From assembly GCA_947627835.1 (NCBI GenBank), contig CANQXM010000054.1, forward strand, positions 1 through 7,781: a DNA stretch of 7,781 nt, given 5' to 3'. Each line of letters begins with the position of its first letter. Within the stretch, counting starts at the first letter, position 1. This DNA is from an uncultured Bacilli bacterium (lineage in GTDB: Bacteria > Bacillota_I > Bacilli_A > RF39 > UBA660). The notes beneath the pieces are model-generated. The model ran no database searches and was not told the origin of the DNA. It was given only the letters and a program-made list of their open reading frames with translations. Positions 1 through 6,165 of this stretch are shown here, piece after piece. A program made the translations under genes and the position numbers.

Positions 1-51
1 TATATTTCCTTTAAAATAAAGTAAATCAATAGTTTTATCTTTTGGTGTCAT
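1..51 (-). CDS. Possible start of a further unit B gene (partial, runs off the window)
   Basis: An ATG at 51-49 shares one base with the TAA stop of the cupin gene (TAATG arrangement) and opens a frame with no stop for the 17 codons that remain. The predicted start is MTPKDKTIDLLYFKGNI. The 1-base stop/start overlap suggests translational coupling to the cupin. However, I see no good Shine-Dalgarno sequence in the 15 bases before the ATG, and the fragment is too short to recognise. It may be a real downstream gene of the redox operon, or sequence exposed by the loss of the cupin C-terminus. No function is assigned. Confidence 0.35.
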   Translation of the reverse strand, partial: MTPKDKTIDLLYFKGNI

Positions 52-398
52 TATGCCTGTGAAAGACAAGAATCAGGTCTTGCTCCATGCCAATGTTTCA
101 CATTAGCAGGTATTACAACAATATCACCAGGTTTTAATTTTCTTATTGGTTGATTCCATTCTTGATAGTATCCATATCCAGCTATGCAAATTAGAACTTG
201 TCCTCCACCTGATTTAGCTTTATGTATATGCCAATTATTTCTACATCCTGGCTCAAATGTTACATTTGCAAAACTGATTCCATTTTCTGTTTTTGCTAAT
301 TGTTTTAGATAACTATTTCCTGTAAAATACTTTGCATACGCATCATTTGGTTGTCCTAATCCAAAGACATTTAATTTATCAAATTCTTCCTTATTCAT
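51..398 (-). CDS. Cupin-domain protein, apparently C-terminally truncated
   Basis: This is a 115-residue single-domain cupin, probably a cytoplasmic metal-binding protein of unknown substrate. Cupin motif 1 is seen at residues 51-75, with H57-x-H59 and Q67 in the place of the usual Glu. Motif 2 is seen at 91-105 (GDIVVIPANVKHWHG), supplying H102 or H104. The stretch AYAKYFTGNSYL and EPGCRNNWHIH closely resemble cupins that accompany, or are fused to, carboxymuconolactone decarboxylase domains. From memory those continue after KHWHGA-x-DSW with a last strand and roughly 20-25 more residues. Here the frame reads PDSCLSQA and stops, so the end is probably lost or diverged. The start was chosen at 398 because GGAAGTGAT (406-414) precedes it. 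An in-frame ATG at 416 overlaps that ribosome site, and one at 428 lies deep in the upstream gene. The chosen start overlaps the CMD gene end by 8 bases (ATGAATAA). It may be functional or a decaying gene. Confidence 0.85.
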   Translation of the reverse strand: MNKEEFDKLNVFGLGQPNDAYAKYFTGNSYLKQLAKTENGISFANVTFEPGCRNNWHIHKAKSGGGQVLICIAGYGYYQEWNQPIRKLKPGDIVVIPANVKHWHGARPDSCLSQA

Positions 399-723
399 TT
401 TTATTATCACTTCCATATACTTCTTCAATTAAAGGAAAGGTACTCCATGCTTTCGGCCATCCACAATAAAATGCTAGTTGTGTTACGGTTTCAATGACTT
501 CCTCTTTGGTAAGTCCATGTTCTTTTCCCATTGCCAAATGGCTTTTTAATTGTGGATATAATCCCATTGCAAATAAGGCGGATATTGTTATTAAACTTCT
601 GTCCCTAGAGGACAATTTATCTTCCCTGCTCCATACTTCCCCAAATAACACATCATCATTTAATTCTGCAAATAAAGGGGCAATATTTCCTAATTTTTCT
701 CTTCCTGCTGTTTGTTTTTTCAT
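391..723 (-). CDS. Carboxymuconolactone decarboxylase (CMD) family protein
   Basis: This 110-residue protein has the length typical of a stand-alone CMD-family protein. Members form small all-helical oligomers and include gamma-carboxymuconolactone decarboxylase and AhpD-like proteins. The family core is visible in the RDRSLITISAL segment (40-50), then KSHLAMGKEHG with H62 and H69, then TKEEVIETVTQLAFYCGWPKAW (split here as TKEEVIETVTQ and LAFYCGWPKAW). A single Cys (C87) is present, without the CxxC pair of AhpD peroxidase partners, so a thiol-peroxidase role is unlikely. A ribosome site AAAGGAGA lies about 7 bases before the ATG at 723. It sits 23 bases after the flavodoxin gene and overlaps the cupin by 8 bases, so the three are clearly co-transcribed. 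CMD and cupin domains are known to occur together, which supports a shared substrate. The exact reaction cannot be read from the sequence. Confidence 0.9.
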   Translation of the reverse strand: MKKQTAGREKLGNIAPLFAELNDDVLFGEVWSREDKLSSRDRSLITISALFAMGLYPQLKSHLAMGKEHGLTKEEVIETVTQLAFYCGWPKAWSTFPLIEEVYGSDNKNE

Positions 724-746
724 TATTTATTCTCCTTTTCTATTTG

Positions 747-1214
747 TTACACTATCCAACCGGTGATTTCACTATCTGATACATTGCTTGAAAGTCTTTT
801 CGCACTTATAAAGTTAAGATTACTATATGTATTTTTTAACGTATTAAAACTATTATTTACACTGGAACCTCCTGATGTTGCAAATACATAGATTTTTTTA
901 TTTTCAAGATTATTTTCTTCAATAAAGGTATTTACAATTGTTGGTGCTAAATCCCACCATACAGGGAATCCAATTAAAACCGTATCATAATCACTTAAAT
1001 TAGAAACTTTATTTTTTACTTCTGGTCTTGATGATGGATTCTTCATTTCAACGGATGATCTACTATTTGCATTATTCCAATCTAAATCCTCACTTGTATA
1101 TTTATTTACAGGTTCAATTTCAAACACATCACCACCTGTAATATTCGCAATTTTACTTGCTACTTCTTTTGTCACTCCACTAGCTGAAAAGAAACTTACC
1201 AAAATTTTACTCAT
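747..1214 (-). CDS. Flavodoxin (short-chain, FMN-binding electron carrier or reductase component)
   Basis: This is a 155-residue flavodoxin-fold protein, expected to bind FMN and shuttle electrons in the cytoplasm. The FMN phosphate loop is residues 10-15 (SASGVT, the T/S-x-S-G-x-T pattern). The second FMN loop carries FPVWWDLAP (83-91) and the third is FATSGGSS (111-118). The segment after strand 2, with EIEPVNKYTSEDLDW and the following NSRSSVEM, is characteristic of the Flavodoxin_4-like group often found beside oxidoreductases in Firmicutes. The start is taken at 1214 because AAGGAAGGA lies 8 bases upstream. A longer in-frame start at 1241 would add nine residues (MNKKGRNDF) that contain this ribosome site. 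It is 47 bases downstream of the pentapeptide gene and 23 upstream of the CMD gene. The C-terminus ends abruptly at TGWIV, a few residues short of what I would expect for the last helix. Confidence 0.9.
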   Translation of the reverse strand: MSKILVSFFSASGVTKEVASKIANITGGDVFEIEPVNKYTSEDLDWNNANSRSSVEMKNPSSRPEVKNKVSNLSDYDTVLIGFPVWWDLAPTIVNTFIEENNLENKKIYVFATSGGSSVNNSFNTLKNTYSNLNFISAKRLSSNVSDSEITGWIV

Positions 1215-1261
1215 AAAATCATTCCTTCCTTTTTTATTCAAATTTTAGTATCCTTTTTGTT

Positions 1262-1816
1262 TTACTCTTTTATTTTAATTCCTAAAATAGTAGATAAATC
1301 AACTGCTTGATAACTTGATACAATCAGTCCTCTTAAATCTTCTATTTTAACCATGATTCCAGAAATATCACAGGTACTCCAATCTACTTTATCTAGTTTT
1401 GTTTCTCGAAAGTCGGCTTTTATCAATTTACAATTATTAAAAATGATCTTATTTATTTTTTTTAAATGAATCCAATTGCTTTCACTCATATCACAATCAC
1501 TAAAATTCACTTTATTTAAAATACTTTCTGATAAATTGCTATATCTTAGGGAACATTCTTTAAAAGAAACATTTTCTAAATGGGACTTTAACATGTTGGT
1601 TCCAATAAATTTGGAATTCTTGTATTCATTATTTTTACTTATAAATTTAGAATAGGTTGAATTGGAGAAATCACAATTGACAAATTGGCATTCTTCAAAA
1701 TAAATATTGGATAAATCACATTTCGAAAAATCTACATTTTTAAATTTGCACTCTATATAATCGTTATCGGATTCTTCAAAAATTATTTTTTCAAAAGTTT
1801 TATTTTTCCATTTCAT
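1262..1816 (-). CDS. Pentapeptide-repeat protein
   Basis: This 184-residue protein is a right-handed quadrilateral beta-helix of pentapeptide repeats. The central hydrophobic residue recurs every five positions from Y20 to W115 (Y20, F25, F30, L35, F40, F45, F50, Y55, then Y65 through W115), with S60 as the only poor fit. The register then slips by one residue and resumes at F126, L131, F136, L141, W146 and I151. That is about 26 repeats or six and a half coils. Cys is frequent at the turn positions (23, 33, 43, 48, 88, 108, 129, 149). The C-terminal cap with IEDLRGLIVSSYQAVDLS and LLGI-like ILGIKIKE resembles the tail of many bacterial pentapeptide proteins. There is no signal peptide, so it is presumably cytoplasmic. 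Qnr and MfpA are relatives that mimic DNA and shield gyrase, but nothing here proves that role. The ribosome site is weak (GGAAA, 8 bases before ATG). First gene of unit B. Confidence 0.9.
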   Translation of the reverse strand: MKWKNKTFEKIIFEESDNDYIECKFKNVDFSKCDLSNIYFEECQFVNCDFSNSTYSKFISKNNEYKNSKFIGTNMLKSHLENVSFKECSLRYSNLSESILNKVNFSDCDMSESNWIHLKKINKIIFNNCKLIKADFRETKLDKVDWSTCDISGIMVKIEDLRGLIVSSYQAVDLSTILGIKIKE

Positions 1817-1900
1817 GAATCATTTTCCATTTCTTCTTTTGAATTATTATTTATTTATGGTTTTTTATTTCCTATCGATATATGATCTTTGTTCTTTTTT

Positions 1901-1909
1901 ATTGTACCA
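1901..1909 (-). promoter_or_regulatory. Extended -10 promoter for unit B
   Basis: Read on the minus strand, TGG-TACAAT matches an extended -10 element (TGn followed by a 5/6 match to TATAAT). No recognisable -35 lies 17 bases upstream, which is normal for extended -10 promoters. It begins two bases beyond the T-run of the preceding terminator. It would give a leader of about 78 bases before the pentapeptide gene, in which I see no riboswitch-like structure. Prediction from motif only. Confidence 0.55.
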
Positions 1910-1910
1910 T

Positions 1911-1943
1911 AAAAAAAGCAAACCTTCTATCCTCCAGTTTGCT
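1911..1943 (-). terminator. Intrinsic terminator of the ABC/two-component unit
   Basis: On the minus strand the arms AGCAAAC (1943-1937) and GTTTGCT (1923-1917) form a perfect 7-bp stem, extendable by a T-G wobble. The loop is about 13 bases, and the second arm runs into seven T residues (1917-1911). The hairpin starts 11 bases after the ATPase stop codon. On the plus strand it is not followed by a T-run, so it acts for minus-strand transcription only. Confidence 0.85.
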
Positions 1944-1954
1944 AATATTTATTT

Positions 1955-2668
1955 TTATTTGACTTTTTGTAAATCATATATTACATCAACGGCATCACAT
2001 ACATTTTGGGAATGCGTTACGATAATCACACATTTATTTTCTTCATGCGCTAATTTTTTAAAAATTTCTAAAATTTCACTTTCTGTTTGTTTATCCAAAT
2101 TTCCGGTTGGTTCATCAGCAATGATCATTTTAGGGTTATAAGACAAGCTTCTGGCAATGGCAACTCGTTGTTGCTCTCCTCCTGATAATCTTAATACTTT
2201 GCGATCGGCATAAGTTTCTTTTAATCCTACTTTTTTCATTAGTTCAATGGCTTTTTCTTTTTTATTTTTGACTTTTAAACCATTTACATCCATCGAAAGA
2301 ATAATGTTTTCACTGGTCGTCATAAAAGGGAGAAGATTATAACTTTGAAAAACGATACCAATATCACTATTTCGATATTTATCTAAGTTCATCTCTTTTA
2401 GACTTTTTCCAGCAAAGAGAATTTCACCTTCTGTACATCTTTCAAGTCCACTTATTAAAGATAATAGCGTAGTTTTTCCGGTACCACTTCGACCTCTTAT
2501 TGCATATATTTTTCCACTTTCAAAATCAAAGTTAACATTTTTTAGGGCATAATCATTTTCTTCGGCATCACTATATCTATAACTGGCATTTTTAATACTT
2601 AAAAGAATTTTCTTTGAAGAAATTGTTTTTTCTTTTGAAACATCGTTACTTTTTTTCTTATTTGCCAT
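1955..2668 (-). CDS. ABC transporter ATP-binding protein, MacB/LolD type
   Basis: This 237-residue nucleotide-binding subunit would power the permease encoded immediately upstream. All hallmark motifs are intact: Walker A GRSGTGKTT (59-67, K65), Q-loop FQSYNLLP (Q108), signature LSGGEQQRVAIARSL (161-175), Walker B MIIADEPTGNLD (181-192, catalytic E186) and the switch His H219 in IVTHS. The EPTGNLD wording is typical of the LolD/MacB/FtsE branch that works with FtsX-like permeases rather than of substrate-binding-protein importers. An unusual Lys/Ser-rich extension occupies residues 1-20, before the core begins at ILLSIKNASYRY. GAGAGG lies 8 bases before the ATG, within the last codons of the permease gene. 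Only 2 bases separate the two genes, so they are translated together. A terminator follows. Confidence 0.95.
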   Translation of the reverse strand: MANKKKSNDVSKEKTISSKKILLSIKNASYRYSDAEENDYALKNVNFDFESGKIYAIRGRSGTGKTTLLSLISGLERCTEGEILFAGKSLKEMNLDKYRNSDIGIVFQSYNLLPFMTTSENIILSMDVNGLKVKNKKEKAIELMKKVGLKETYADRKVLRLSGGEQQRVAIARSLSYNPKMIIADEPTGNLDKQTESEILEIFKKLAHEENKCVIIVTHSQNVCDAVDVIYDLQKVK

Positions 2669-2670
2669 TT

Positions 2671-4134
2671 TTAAGACCTCTCTTTCAATATGGTGAGTGG
2701 TGAAAATCTTTGGATACTAACCATGGAAGCAATCGAACTTACTAATACGAGTGTTAGTCCAATCGCAAGTAGTTCTAATAAAACTTTCATATCTACTACG
2801 GCGTCGATTGAATCGTAAGCTTCTACCACAGGCATTCCTTTTCCATGCATTTCTCCTCGATTTTCCCGATTCAGCATATTGCCATTCATATTTGTTCCAC
2901 CAAAGTTTTTTCCTATTTCTTCGGTTCTTTCATTACTACTATTGATTTCACTTTCTAGTAAAGAGTTGCTTACACTTTTTGAACTTACTGCACCTATACC
3001 AGCTCCCAGTATCAGAGCAACCACCGCTACAATAACCAGTTCAGATACAAACTGCATGGTTAATTTTAATTTACTAATTCCAATTGTTCTTAACACACCT
3101 ATTTCGTATTTTCTTTCCCGAATATTAATCATATTGATGACAAATAAGACGATTCCACCAATAATCAAGGTAAGAGTTAAAAAGGTTGTTGCAAATGAGT
3201 TAATGTTTTGAATACTTGAAACTCCACTTAATGCTAATTCTTCGTTGGTTTGTAGTACAAAGTTTTCATCTAATCCTTTTTCATAAAATTCCGTTTGTAG
3301 TTTTTCGACATGATCATAAGAGTCGATAATAAAAGTTGGATAAATGGTTGCTTTTACATTTTCATTACTTTCGGTAATGTTTGTAACTGCCTTTGCATTT
3401 GTTACCAGCGTATTTGCTGAATTTGAAAACATAGACATTGGTTCTTCGGTTCCTTCTTCGTTTTCTTTAAAAATACCAATAATTTCAAATTCATATGTAT
3501 TTCCATCTTCACTCTCTAATTTTATTTTATCATTTAGTTTTAAATTATTATAACTTGCTAGTTCCTCATTGATAAATACATAGTTTCCATCAAAAGCAAT
3601 CGTCCAAGCATCCTCTCTTATTTCATTCATGGTATAAGTACCACTTATAAATTCACTCATGGCATCTAATGAACTATACCCTGTTAACGTAAAATCTGTT
3701 GATGATGCATTATTTTCTTTGCCACGTCCAAATCCATTGGGTATATTATTTGATTCAATTTCGGCTTTTTCAATATTGTTTCCATTAAGTCCAATGCTAT
3801 ACGTATAGTAATAGTTTTCAATATACTCACTATCTGCAAATGATAGAACATCATCTATGGTATAGCTCGCAATATTATCAAATTTTTCTCTGGCATTTTC
3901 TCTTCCTTCGGCACCGGAAGGATCAAAACCTTTCATCATATTTGCTCTATCAAAGCTAATGGTTACTTCTTTGTCATAAGCACTTTTATAGGAATCAATT
4001 AAGTAACCGGCTGTATTTTTAATTGCTAAGGTTATAGTACAAGCACAAGCAATTATAAAAATAATGATTCCTATTAAGATATTTCTTCCTTTATTTCTTT
4101 TAATTGAAATCCATGCATTTTTTAGTATAAACAT
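2671..4134 (-). CDS. ABC transporter permease, MacB/FtsX-type, with Met/Asn-rich extracytoplasmic insert
   Basis: This 487-residue membrane subunit has the four-TM MacB-like layout. TM1 is about 18-37 after NAWISIKRNKGRN. A large extracytoplasmic MacB_PCD-like domain spans about 40-310. TM2 is about 313-336, followed by the conserved cytoplasmic segment INIRERKYEIGVLRTIGIS (336-354) that contacts the ATPase. TM3 is about 363-384 and TM4 about 449-473, ending in the family tail FSPLTILKERS. Between TM3 and TM4 lies a roughly 60-residue hydrophilic loop (386-447) with Met, Asn and Gly enrichment (M416, M420, M429, M434). It is predicted to face outside and is longer than usual for this short family loop. 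Proteins of this type export peptides, lipids or antibiotics, or act as mechanotransmitters. No MacA-like adaptor is present in the window. AAGGGAGG lies 6 bases before the ATG. The substrate is unknown. Confidence 0.93.
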   Translation of the reverse strand: MFILKNAWISIKRNKGRNILIGIIIFIIACACTITLAIKNTAGYLIDSYKSAYDKEVTISFDRANMMKGFDPSGAEGRENAREKFDNIASYTIDDVLSFADSEYIENYYYTYSIGLNGNNIEKAEIESNNIPNGFGRGKENNASSTDFTLTGYSSLDAMSEFISGTYTMNEIREDAWTIAFDGNYVFINEELASYNNLKLNDKIKLESEDGNTYEFEIIGIFKENEEGTEEPMSMFSNSANTLVTNAKAVTNITESNENVKATIYPTFIIDSYDHVEKLQTEFYEKGLDENFVLQTNEELALSGVSSIQNINSFATTFLTLTLIIGGIVLFVINMINIRERKYEIGVLRTIGISKLKLTMQFVSELVIVAVVALILGAGIGAVSSKSVSNSLLESEINSSNERTEEIGKNFGGTNMNGNMLNRENRGEMHGKGMPVVEAYDSIDAVVDMKVLLELLAIGLTLVLVSSIASMVSIQRFSPLTILKERS

Positions 4135-4140
4135 ATTTTT

Positions 4141-4148
4141 CCTCCCTT
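4141..4148 (-). promoter_or_regulatory. Strong ribosome binding site of the permease gene
   Basis: AAGGGAGG on the minus strand lies 6 bases before the ATG at 4134. It is the best Shine-Dalgarno match in the window, implying high translation once the transporter mRNA is made. Confidence 0.85.
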
Positions 4149-4160
4149 AAAAACAAATTT

Positions 4161-4166
4161 ATTCTA
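4161..4166 (-). promoter_or_regulatory. Candidate -10 element of the ABC transporter promoter
   Basis: TAGAAT on the minus strand is a 5/6 match to TATAAT and would start transcription near 4154, about 20 bases before the permease ATG. The position 17 bases upstream reads ATATTT, which is not a -35 consensus. This fits a promoter that depends on an activator bound to the adjacent direct repeat. Confidence 0.4.
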
Positions 4167-4171
4167 TGATG

Positions 4172-4193
4172 GAAAGATTAAAGAAATATTAAA
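4172..4193 (-). promoter_or_regulatory. Direct-repeat operator, probable response-regulator box
   Basis: Minus-strand TTTAATATTTC (4193-4183) is followed immediately by TTTAATCTTTC (4182-4172), identical at 10 of 11 positions. Direct repeats with an 11-bp period, here TTTAAT-N5-TTTAAT, are the known binding geometry of OmpR/PhoB-family dimers such as PhoP or YycF boxes. An OmpR-type regulator is encoded about 1.3 kb upstream in the same unit. The repeat ends 5 bases before the candidate -10 and covers the -35 position, as in activator-dependent promoters. Binding itself is inference. AT-richness makes chance repeats more likely than in balanced DNA. Confidence 0.5.
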
Positions 4194-4220
4194 AAACATT
4201 AACTTTTTTTCGTTAATGTT
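4191..4220 (-). terminator. AT-rich terminator or attenuator over the kinase stop codon
   Basis: Arms AACATTAAC (4220-4212) and GTTAATGTT (4203-4195) form a perfect 9-bp stem around an 8-base loop (GAAAAAAA), and the second arm leads into six T residues (4196-4191). The 5' arm contains the last kinase codon and its TAA. With only two G-C pairs the stem is weak, so partial readthrough from the two-component genes into the transporter genes is likely. The T-run also forms the first bases of the direct-repeat operator. Confidence 0.6.
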
Positions 4221-5442
4221 CATTTGTTTTAAATTTTACTTCCAATGTCGTAAAGCCATCTTTTGAATAAGCACGAATCGTTCCATTATGGGATGCTACA
4301 ATATTTTTGGCAATGGCAAGTCCTAAACCATATCTTCCACTTTTGCGATTATGACTTTTGTCATTTCGATAAAATCTTTCAAAAATCTTGTCACATTCAT
4401 CTGGTGGTATGGGATCTCCCTTATTTATTACTTCCAATTTGATTTCTGATTTATCGCTTATTAAGTTAATCTTTATTTTACTATTTTCTTCTCCATGATT
4501 TATTGCGTTATCAATTAAAATCGATGCTAATTCATCGATGCTTTCTTTATGGCAAAGAAAGTTTATTTTTTCAGCAATATTGGTGTCAATAGTAATCTTT
4601 TTTTCATATGCTAAGCTTTCAAAAGTTAAGGCTCTTTTTTCTATAATCATTGAAATATCATTTTGACTAAAGTTTTCTTTTTTTAAATATTCTGTTTTGG
4701 ATAAATCTAGTAATCTTGTTATCAAATTACTCATTTTATCCGATTCACTTTTTAGGTTATTAATCCATTTTTCGTTCTTTTTATTGACATCTAAGCAATC
4801 AATGCTTGCCATCATCACTGCAAGTGGTGTTTTTAGTTCATGAGAAGCATTGGCAACAAATTCTTTTTCTCTATTAAAACTTTCTAAAACTGGTTTGGTA
4901 ATCCATTTTGTAATTCTTTTAGAAATGATATAAATTACGATTTCACCGATACCAACCAAAAGAAAAGAGATTAGTAAGTTTGTGAGTAACAAAGTCTTTG
5001 TATTTGAAGTATTGACAATTGTTAGCGATTTTCCCTCTTCATAGTTGTAAGCATTTTTATTCCAAAATAAACAGCCAATTTTTATTTTGCTTTTGTTATT
5101 CTTGGCAATGATCTTTTTTGCTTTTTCTATCATCTCATCACTGATGGTGTTATCGCTATGACTTATTTTATCAACAATATCATTCTGATCATTTAAAATA
5201 AACGTATAAACTTCATAATCCATTACTTTTCTATTGTGAAGTTCATCATTGATAGGTTTCATTTCTTTATCAAAAGGTTCTGGTCTTTGATTTGTTAAAT
5301 TTCTCATTCTTGTTAAATTATTTAGTATTCCTGTATATTCTTGATGATACGTTTGAATGTTAAAGAAGGCAGCGAAAAAAATGGCAAATAAAGAGATGAT
5401 GATAAATATTGTAAAAAATGTTTTCTTCTTTAAAGTTTCCAT
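4213..5442 (-). CDS. Sensor histidine kinase, membrane-bound
   Basis: This 409-residue kinase should autophosphorylate and pass phosphate to the regulator encoded just upstream. TM1 is about residues 9-28. An extracytoplasmic sensor of about 120 residues follows (29-148). TM2 is about 150-174, and I see no clear HAMP domain, only a short linker (WITKPVLESFNREKEF). The HisKA H-box is FVANASHELKTPLAVM with phospho-acceptor H201. The ATPase domain has the N-box LIDNAINHG (D311, N312), a G1 region reading INKGDPIPPDE in which the usual Asp is replaced, FERFYRND (355-361), and G2 YGLGLAIAKNI. The G1 variant occurs in other kinases of this Firmicutes group, so activity is expected. The start follows the regulator stop by 6 bases, and GGAGG lies about 11 bases before the ATG, inside the regulator's last codons. 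The signal is unknown. The sensor domain is not one I can name. Confidence 0.95.
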   Translation of the reverse strand: METLKKKTFFTIFIIISLFAIFFAAFFNIQTYHQEYTGILNNLTRMRNLTNQRPEPFDKEMKPINDELHNRKVMDYEVYTFILNDQNDIVDKISHSDNTISDEMIEKAKKIIAKNNKSKIKIGCLFWNKNAYNYEEGKSLTIVNTSNTKTLLLTNLLISFLLVGIGEIVIYIISKRITKWITKPVLESFNREKEFVANASHELKTPLAVMMASIDCLDVNKKNEKWINNLKSESDKMSNLITRLLDLSKTEYLKKENFSQNDISMIIEKRALTFESLAYEKKITIDTNIAEKINFLCHKESIDELASILIDNAINHGEENSKIKINLISDKSEIKLEVINKGDPIPPDECDKIFERFYRNDKSHNRKSGRYGLGLAIAKNIVASHNGTIRAYSKDGFTTLEVKFKTNEH

Positions 5443-5448
5443 ATTTCT

Positions 5449-6126
5449 TTATTCCTCCATTTTATAACCTAAATTCCGAACGGCTTTAATCGTCACTTTG
5501 GAACCAATAATCCTTATTTTCTTTCTTAAAAAAGATAGGTATGCTTCTAAATTGTTGGATTCATAATCTGTATCGATTCCCCAAACTTTATCATAGATTT
5601 GTTCTTTTGATATAATTTGCTTTTTATTATTCATGAAATATTCCAGTAATAAAAATTCTCGATAAGGAATACTGATGGATTCATTCGTGTTTTTACAAGT
5701 TAACAAAGAGGTGCGAAGATTCAAGGATAAATCGCTATATTCTAACGTATCTTTTTGTTTTGGACTACCCGTACTTCTTAATTGTACATTTACTCGAGCC
5801 ATTAATTCTTCAATATGAAAAGGCTTTGTGACATAATCATCGGCTCCGATATCAAATCCTTTTAGTTTATCTTCTAGTTCAGATTTGGCAGTCAGTAGGA
5901 TTACTTTCGCACTTAGATCTTGTTCTTTGATCTTTTTTAGAATTTCAAATCCATTCATTTTTGGTAACATGATATCTAAAATGATTAAATCATATATATT
6001 TGAGAGGGCATTATATAATCCATCTTCTCCATTAAAACTTGTATCTACTTCATACTTTAAAGTTCGTAATTTGGTGGCGATTACATCTGCTAGGGTTTCT
6101 TCATCTTCCACAACTAAAATTCTCAT
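5449..6126 (-). CDS. OmpR/PhoB-family response regulator
   Basis: This 225-residue regulator has full-length family architecture. The receiver domain (1-115) has the acidic pocket E7-D8, phospho-acceptor D51 in IILDIMLPKMNGF, switch T79 in ILLTAKS and K101 in YVTKPFHIEEL. The C-terminal winged helix (about 125-222) shows IPYREFLLLEYFM, ISKEQIYDKVWG, the recognition-helix region NNLEAYLSFLRKKI and the wing ending VRNLGYKMEE. It should act as a DNA-binding dimer on tandem direct repeats. The best candidate in the window is the 11-bp repeat at 4172-4193, before the ABC transporter genes. It begins 39 bases after the beta-helix protein gene and is 6 bases from the kinase gene, with which it forms a cognate pair. 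The ATG at 6126 is preceded by GGAAGTGAT. Confidence 0.96.
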   Translation of the reverse strand: MRILVVEDEETLADVIATKLRTLKYEVDTSFNGEDGLYNALSNIYDLIILDIMLPKMNGFEILKKIKEQDLSAKVILLTAKSELEDKLKGFDIGADDYVTKPFHIEELMARVNVQLRSTGSPKQKDTLEYSDLSLNLRTSLLTCKNTNESISIPYREFLLLEYFMNNKKQIISKEQIYDKVWGIDTDYESNNLEAYLSFLRKKIRIIGSKVTIKAVRNLGYKMEE

Positions 6127-6129
6127 CTT

Positions 6130-6138
6130 ATCACTTCC
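6130..6138 (-). promoter_or_regulatory. Ribosome binding site of the response regulator gene
   Basis: GGAAGTGAT on the minus strand pairs with the extended anti-Shine-Dalgarno sequence (complement of AGGAGGTGAT, one mismatch) and ends 3 bases before the ATG. The identical nine bases precede the cupin start at 398 (406-414), suggesting that the extended GTGAT form is a real translation signal in this organism. Confidence 0.6.
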
Positions 6139-6165
6139 GTTTTTTCGGTATATCTATTATGGCTT

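Noticed and set aside
494..766. 90-codon open frame on the plus strand
   Set aside because: It is antisense to the well-supported CMD gene, has no ribosome site of its own, and its translation resembles no family. It is a shadow frame.
1215..1261. TAAAAT-like -10 between the pentapeptide and flavodoxin genes
   Set aside because: No supporting -35 or extended -10, and such hexamers are expected by chance in sequence this AT-rich.
1815..2141. 108-codon plus-strand frame over the intergenic region and the ATPase 3' end
   Set aside because: It begins opposite the pentapeptide start, crosses the terminator and runs antisense through Walker B. Its composition is that of reversed AT-rich sequence, with no start signals.
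6127..6165. CATAAT as a -10 and a CCG-A6-CGG mini-hairpin before the regulator gene
   Set aside because: No -35 or TGn extension fits, and a 3-bp stem is trivial. The 39-base gap is better read as an ordinary operon gap holding the ribosome site.
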